A DNA stretch of 64,000 nucleotides, taken from NCBI GenBank assembly GCA_038501785.1, contig JBAMJR010000003.1, positions 3,693,501 to 3,757,500 of the forward strand, read 5' to 3'. The notes beneath the pieces were generated by a model. The model was not told where the DNA came from and made no database searches. It worked only from the letters and a program-made list of their open reading frames with translations. This document shows, piece after piece, positions 57,972-64,000 of this stretch; positions within the stretch are counted from its first letter, which is position 1, and each line of letters opens with the position of its first letter. This stretch comes from Myoxocephalus aenaeus (Eukaryota > Chordata > Actinopteri > Perciformes > Cottidae). A program made the translations under genes and the position numbers.

Positions 57972-59725
57972 CACCCTCTGTTGGGCGGGACTCGATACCC
58001 GCTGCAGGTTCCTGGGTCAGCCAGGGGAGAGGACCAGCTGGACCTGGGCTTAAATGGACAAATTATTTGACTGCCAAGCGGCGGAAACTGAAGAAGGAAC
58101 ATTTCTGTTGGTGCATTCGGAGGCAGCTGTTGGGAGAAAGGAATACCGAAGAGTAGTGGAGGACAGGAATCCACTCAGTGGATGAACAGAGTCCTGGAGG
58201 GGTGAGAGAGATCAGTAGCAAGCCGAGGAGCCTGCAAAAAAAACAACTATGGATTTTAACCACAGAGTTTAATATAAAGAATCCATCTGTTTATGTTTAA
58301 GGCAGAGCAGCTTGCAGCTGTATTGGCTATTGCAGATTACCTGATATGAAGAGGAGAGCACCTGGAAACTGTTTCAGACGGACTATAAAAAAAAAAAGTA
58401 TATCTTTTAATATGGTTCTTTACACTTCAATGGTCAGATTCGTGGCATGATGTCATATGAAGTCGATGCAGTCTCACCTATAATCAACTATTTAACACCC
58501 ACTTTGTTGACCAAAGATATGTAACCTCATCAAACTGAAGACGGTGACTAATTCACACTTTTTTCTTCTTCTAAGAAACAAAGACTGCTCATAAAAAACC
58601 TCCAAGGTGCTGATGCTGGTTTTTTTTCTTCACAGATGAGGTTTTTCTGATCACCTAAACAAGAGAATGAACATGGCAAAAATATGTTTTGTTTTCATTT
58701 TATTTTTATAGTTGATTCGAAAACAAAAAACAATGGATTTATCTGCAGTCAGATATGTAAAAGCAGCATGTGTATTATGTATGTATATATGTATGTATGA
58801 CAGAATGAATGATAAAAGTTGTTTTCTTTTTAAGGGGTTTTCAGACAGTCCTTTCCAGCAACTGAAGAGAAAAAGGCCCTCTTTATTTATTTTAGCGGCT
58901 CCCCAGTGAGGTTGCTGGTTTATCGGCCACTGGTGGCTGTGGGGATAAAACCTTTGCTGCTTCTCCACCAATCACAGCCTTTGAACTAGATGTAGGCATT
59001 CCACAGCCTGCTGGATGGTAGAAGCAGATGGACCCTAGGAGGCGAAACTAAATGTTTCGGGGAGCTAGCAGCGCTGCTGCTACTACTGCCCTCTGCCCAA
59101 GTCGGTGTCGAGCCGGGCTGCTGCCGCTACCTTCTGTGGTTGTCGGGGAGCTAGCAGAAGCTAGCGGAAGTTAGCGGGGAACTAGCGGAGCGCTAGCTGG
59201 CTACAGCGGGGAGCTAACGGGAACACTGACCGAATGTAGTAGCAGCTTGTAACCCGACTTTTACGGTACATAAATATATAGTACAATTATTGATCTGGTA
59301 TGGCATATATGATGTTTACATTAATAGTAAATCTATTATATATAATTGCCCCTTTTTTCAGCTCCATAAACCTGCACACAGTACCGTTTCAAGTGTTTTT
59401 ATGCTATCATTTCCCCCCATGCACTATAAACTTACCTCTGATTCATAAGTACTGTATATGTATCAATGTTTAAGGTCAAGATGACTCTGAGTATGACAAT
59501 TATTCGATCCCTGAGGGTAAAAAAATGCATGGTTCATTATTTTCCAAAAAACCATCAAGCGTGTAAATGAATTACCAGATTTCTTCAGTATTCAACATAT
59601 ATGACCCATCTGCCACCAATAAAACTGTAATAGCCTTTTTGTATTTACATTTCTAGTGTTCAACCATTGAATTTAACGAGAAGTGTTCTTGAGATATTTT
59701 TTAATAAACAAAATGACTAATTATT
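57972..59725 (+). other. thsd4 3' UTR
   Basis: About 1.65-1.75 kb without coding features. It contains an array of GGGGAGCTAGC/AGCTAACG-type motifs at 59055-59222. The first canonical AATAAA after the stop is at 59618, which sets the likely end. Confidence 0.65.
59618..59623 (+). terminator. thsd4 polyadenylation signal (AATAAA)
   Basis: This is the first canonical AATAAA after the stop. It is followed by a T-rich stretch (59634-59643) as expected of a cleavage region. A second AATAAA lies at 59703-59708. Confidence 0.55.
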
Positions 59726-62700
59726 TGTACACCTTACGGCATATTTCTCCCGTGTGATTCCTAAGTTGATCCCAGGTGCCCCCAGAATTCTTCATCAGGA
59801 GGTCTTCCTCACTCTCAAAGTCCTCTTACTTCCATGAATCAAAACCAAAGCCACTGATGTGATAAAGCAAAAAAGAACCTGGCCTTACAAGAGCATATAC
59901 ATCCATTGTACATGTTTATAACACAATTCAACTTCAATTCAACCATACATATTAACATAAACCATAAATATGACTCAAAGGACTCGGAAGTGACTCGAGA
60001 GAGCTCCCCAAGTTATGAAAATATTGATTGGCGCACCTTTCTGGAAAGCTTACGACCTACGGAATCCGCCAATTGCGCCAAAACCACAGTCAGACAAAGC
60101 CTCAGCAAGATACCAACCACATTGCATTTTTTTTCAGCCAAAAAACTGAAATATGACTTACTTATGGAAGAAACGATACATGCTTGGTATGTATTGGTGC
60201 ATCTGCTTGAGCAGAGCCCCTCTGTTGTGGAACCAGATGCGTCCAAGGTCCAGGAAGAAAGTTAGGGCATTTTTGCTTTCAGTGGACCAAAACCTACGGT
60301 TCACGAAATCTGCACTAAATGAATTACTAAAAATATTTAACTTCACTTAATCAAAGTCAAACTTTGCAGAGATACTGTAAACACAGTGACATTTTATAGT
60401 AGAAAAGCGATGATATGCATAATTAAAAAGAGGAAATACATCCTGGAATTTTTTTTTTTTTAAATGTACTTTCCTGTGTTCTATCATCAACCAATAAACC
60501 AGTAACACATATACTGTTATATGCAGTATATGTGTAATAATAATATATATTAACTGGTCTCACAAGTGTCTGGATATTATACCTTTTGAAATGATTAAAA
60601 TAGCCCTTGTGGTTGAGGAGATATTCTGTATTTAGTATGGGTATGCAAACCATTTGGAATTTTTTAGAAAAATGTCTGGGGCTCAACTGGGACTAAATGA
60701 GTTTAATGTCACAGACCAGACTGGGATGTTTCTGATTAAAGTCATCCATCTAGAGGACAAAGGCGGTATTACAACACAGATTTGCAGGAGAAGTTCCACT
60801 TCTCATAACGATTCATCTTCAAAATGTCAGGAGATCATATTCTGTCAGAGGACAAGAGGTCTACAAGTGTCTGGTCTGGTTCACAGAAACGGTGTGGTCC
60901 AATGCACTGAATGCATTGTATTGTGCTTCTTTTGAAGAATTGAAGCACAGAATTTAAAAGTTTCATAAAACATTAAAAAAGCATAATTAATACTGCTCTG
61001 GCCCTGCAATTTTCTACATTATTCTTAGGAAAATAAATAGCTGTTTGCAGTGGCGGGCCGTGCATTTTCTACCTAGGCCTACTGTCTGATATCAGCTTAT
61101 ATGGTTTTGGACACTGCATTACTCTGTTTTTGATCTTTAGCTCCCAGTCGAATGTGTTTCCCTTTCCGGACCTCCAGTGTATGGCCTTCGCCTAGTAAAA
61201 GACCTCGCCTCTTAAGTCTTTGCTCTACTACCCGAGAACCGTGACACGATGAGCCATACGTGGTATTACATCTCTTTGAAGGGAGACAGATCGTATAGCT
61301 CCTTTCCTTTCGAAGAGCTGAACAAATTGGCTTATTCTTTTCTTCTTACCGCATGTTACAGTAATAATCATTTCCTGGTGCCGTATTGCCGGGTCCTTTG
61401 GTGGATGGGGAGGCGAGGGAGGACCAAGACTGAGCCGGTAGACCGTAGGACCCAAAATGAGAGTTTTGCCGAAGATACTCTGGCGCTCGGAAACACTGCT
61501 GCTTTTTCCCCCACAATCAATTAAATTAAAAATAGTAACTTTAAAATACAGTTTATTTAAAAAGTCGCCCAACTGTGCTAATATCAAAGCACCGGGTAGT
61601 TTTTTAAAGTATGGTCACCTGCTCTTTTAATACCACAGCTACTGTATCAACAGGCCACTGGCACAGAGAGCCTGGCATGGACTGGGAGTTGCGGCATTGT
61701 TTTTTCAATAATCTCCTTTAGATGACAAAACACTTTGCTTTCCTACTGGTTCCTGAGCCGTTCATCATTTCACTGCCGTCATCAACTCAACTCCACGGGT
61801 GTTGGTAGGAGAGTCACCCTCACTCCCCATCAGTTCCTCTTCTGTGGGTTGTAGCTTCTGAACAAGTTATTTCATAATACCAGTTTTCTGACTTGATTAC
61901 ACCAGATTTCATGAAGTAATATTTATATTTGTGTGTAATGATGACTTTTGAATAGTGTATACTCTCTGTCTTCAGTTGAATGAAGGGTATTGATTTTGCC
62001 AAGCATGCTTTTTCAGCAAGCCTTGCAATCTCCACCTAAAACCAAATTGCACTTTAATGGAAAGTGTTTCCTTGTGCAGTCTGCAGGCAGTCACTTTATT
62101 GCTATTAAGTGCATGTAAACGTTATCCATACATGACTCGATCTTATGAAGGGCATTCAATAACGTGATGTTTGAAATTGACAAGTGGTGCATTGCAGTAT
62201 TGTCGGTGTAGCCGATAAATTAGTTGACCTGTTTAGCAATGTTTAGTCGATGGATTTTTTAAAATGGGGACATGTTGTGAGATCAAAGTATGAGATCATG
62301 TTGGAGTGACTGAAGCATCCATTACTGCACAACAAGCCTCCCTTTCACCAACACAGTGTTGTAGAAATGTCATTTTAAATTGGCACGCTCTTTATGAGGA
62401 ACAATGAATTCATTATGTTCACTAAGGTTGGGGTGAAATCCAATAGCATGTATGTTTATCGTGTTCTCCAGGTGTTAGTCAGGCCATACTGAAACACTGA
62501 ATGCACTCATTTGAGCCCAGCGGGAGGTGATAAGATTGACACCACCGTCGTTTTCGTCCACAAAATTAAAGTAATCTATCAATGTGAAAAATACTGTATA
62601 GAGTAGTAGAGGTAGTGACTGAATGGAAATATGTTGAACGGCTTTTGCTAAATTCTTCAACACAATTTAATTCGGTGTGGCTCTAGAGAGGAGAAGCAAG

Positions 62701-63165
62701 CACACTGCATGTACTCCTTGATGACGTATATTGTGACGTCTTACGGCAGTAGCCGCCACAACATCGAAATTTCTTGCGAGATTTTCCAGTATTAATTGTA
62801 TAATGCATTGGACTAGTCTCTATGCATTGTGGAGATGAAATGAAAATAAAAATGTCTTGACTAAACCTGGAAATATTTTGGTGTACAGATGATTGCAGTT
62901 TAATTTTTTTAATAAGTTTGCCAACAGGAGGAAATATGTAATAAATCATGGTTTCTCCAGTAACGTAGGCGAACTTTAGTCAGATTTATGGAATTTTGTT
63001 GTAGAAAAAAAACATTTTTTTAAATAAAATGTAAATAAAATAAGATGTATACAACAAATCAGGTTCTGATTTACAGGAATGTATGCTCCATTAACATAGT
63101 TGCACTCCATGCATGACCCAATATCACATTTATCACTTACCCATTTCATTCCATTTACCAACAGG
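59726..63165. other. Intergenic, repeat-rich region
   Basis: I see no host gene with supportable splice structure. A possible degraded repeat begins near CAGTGGCGGGCCGTGCATTT (61050-61070). Two modest open frames (59906-60265 and 60654-60935, + strand) have no recognised similarity. Confidence 0.55.
61050..61540. repeat. Possible hAT-related repeat fragment
   Basis: The sequence CAGTGGCGGGCCGTGCATTT near 61050 is a start I associate with a common fish DNA-transposon repeat. I could not find the matching end, so the right border is a guess. Confidence 0.3.
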
Positions 63166-63166
63166 T

Positions 63167-63167
63167 G

Positions 63168-63209
<42 letters not shown>
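63167..63209. repeat. (ATA)n microsatellite
   Basis: About 14 trinucleotide units directly upstream of the piggyBac remnant. Confidence 0.95.
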
Positions 63210-63211
<2 letters not shown>

Positions 63212-63279
63212 CATATCTCGTACTAATTACGTGGCGCCGTCAGTAGTTTCCCTTCAAGGGCCTCACGGACAACACGTAA

Positions 63280-64000
63280 AAATGCACGTACCCCCACGGC
63301 ACCAGGACGTGTACACATTCCTGAGCATCATCATCATCATCTTCACCGGCCTTGTGACGGTGCACCACGGGTCTGACTGCTGGAGGAAGAAGTGGCCGTA
63401 TACCTTCCAGTTCCCTGGTAACAGCATGAGACGGCGGCGCTTTGAGGCCATCTTGTGGTCCGGTCCCTTCACCTCAGCGACCCGAAAGAGGACGAGGAGA
63501 ACACTGCTGAGTACGACAGGATGTTCAAGATACAGGGTTCATACACATTTTGACCAATGGATTTCCATGACTTTAAACCAAATTTCCATGACCAAACATT
63601 TTGTGAAATCTCGGTGTATACATGAAAAGTGAGAAGTGAGCGTCTTTCTTTTAAAAGCATCTTATTATTTCAAACTCAGCGTAAATGAACGACATGAACA
63701 TATGAATATAACCAATGTCCATGACTTTTCCAAAACTTTGAGGATTTTATTTCTTTCAAGGACTTCTTTCAATAACCATTTTAAAATTCCATGACTTTTC
63801 CAGGTTTTCCATGACCGTACGAACCCTGAAGATAAAGCCCCTCTACACAGAGATTGTGAACGCCTGCAAGGCCAATTTACAGCCGCATCAGAACCTGTCC
63901 ATCAATGAGCGGATGGTTGCCAGCAAAGCCGGCATCAGCATGAATCAGAATATGAAGGACAAGCCCACAAAGTGAGTCCCCCAGAGGCCCGAGTTACTCA
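63280..64000 (+). pseudogene. Decayed piggyBac (PGBD4-like) transposase fragment
   Basis: The frame around 63292-63460 (QDVYTFLSIII to RRRRFEAILW) matches the region just before the catalytic core of piggyBac transposases. It resumes in a shifted frame as LHLSDPKEDEENTAEYDRMF, and after an inserted element as KPLYTEIVNACKANLQPHQN, then LSINERMVASKAG. Four lesions are seen: a GGTCC tandem duplication (63457-63466) shifting the frame; a 296-bp element (63533-63828); Asn (63904-63906) where the first catalytic Asp is expected; and TGA (63973-63975) where the family has Trp. The rest lies beyond the window. Confidence 0.82.
63533..63828 (+). mobile_element. Short inverted-repeat element, copy 3 of 3, nested in piggyBac
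   Basis: It starts CAGGGTTCATACAC and ends CGTACGAACCCTG. It is flanked by the direct duplication AAGATA (63527-63532 and 63829-63834). Removing the element and one AAGATA copy restores an uninterrupted transposase reading frame at this point, which independently confirms the borders and the 6-bp duplication. Confidence 0.88.

Overview
This window is ray-finned fish (teleost) nuclear DNA. It has spliced vertebrate genes with short exons, very abundant (CA)n/(TA)n microsatellites, and several repeat families typical of teleost genomes. Two genes lie head to tail on the + strand: lrrc49 followed by thsd4 (ADAMTSL6). As I recall, the orthologues are close neighbours on human chromosome 15 (15q23). 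A single exon could be coincidence, but here ten consecutive lrrc49 exons and seventeen thsd4 coding exons join in phase, so both identifications are secure.

Positions 1-19070 hold the 3' part of lrrc49, a leucine-rich-repeat subunit of the neuronal tubulin polyglutamylase complex. Ten coding exons (1467 nt, 488 residues plus stop) are visible; the 5' exons lie outside the window. The introns carry two short hAT-type DNA transposons with perfect 8-bp target-site duplications (8922-9920 and 11298-11953). About 19071-23740 is intergenic, rich in microsatellites, with one unexplained exon-like reading frame near 20539-20745.

Positions about 23740-59710 hold complete thsd4, a secreted extracellular-matrix glycoprotein that binds fibrillin-1 and promotes microfibril assembly. 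The long form joins 17 coding exons (2886 nt, 961 residues): signal peptide, N-terminal thrombospondin type 1 repeat (TSR), proline/histidine/glutamine-rich linker, cysteine-rich and spacer modules, six further TSRs, and a C-terminal PLAC domain. Inside its 19-kb intron, at 40689-40760, is a separate first exon that encodes a clean signal peptide and ends in the right phase to join the next exon. It would give a 627-residue secreted short form lacking the N-terminal TSR, corresponding to the known ADAMTSL6-beta type isoform.

The region downstream of thsd4 (about 59710-64000) is repeat-rich and ends in a decayed piggyBac transposase. Its frame is broken by a 5-bp tandem duplication, by a nested 296-bp terminal-inverted-repeat element with a 6-bp target duplication, and by a stop codon, and the first catalytic aspartate is replaced by asparagine. 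Two more copies of the nested element lie in thsd4 introns.

I see no convincing wholly new biological system. The most interesting points are the intragenic alternative promoter/first exon of thsd4, the UG/CA repeats placed hard against several splice sites, the upstream reading frames in the thsd4 leader, and the nested transposon history that fixes an element boundary and insertion order. All family statements are from memory of the protein families; no database search was run.
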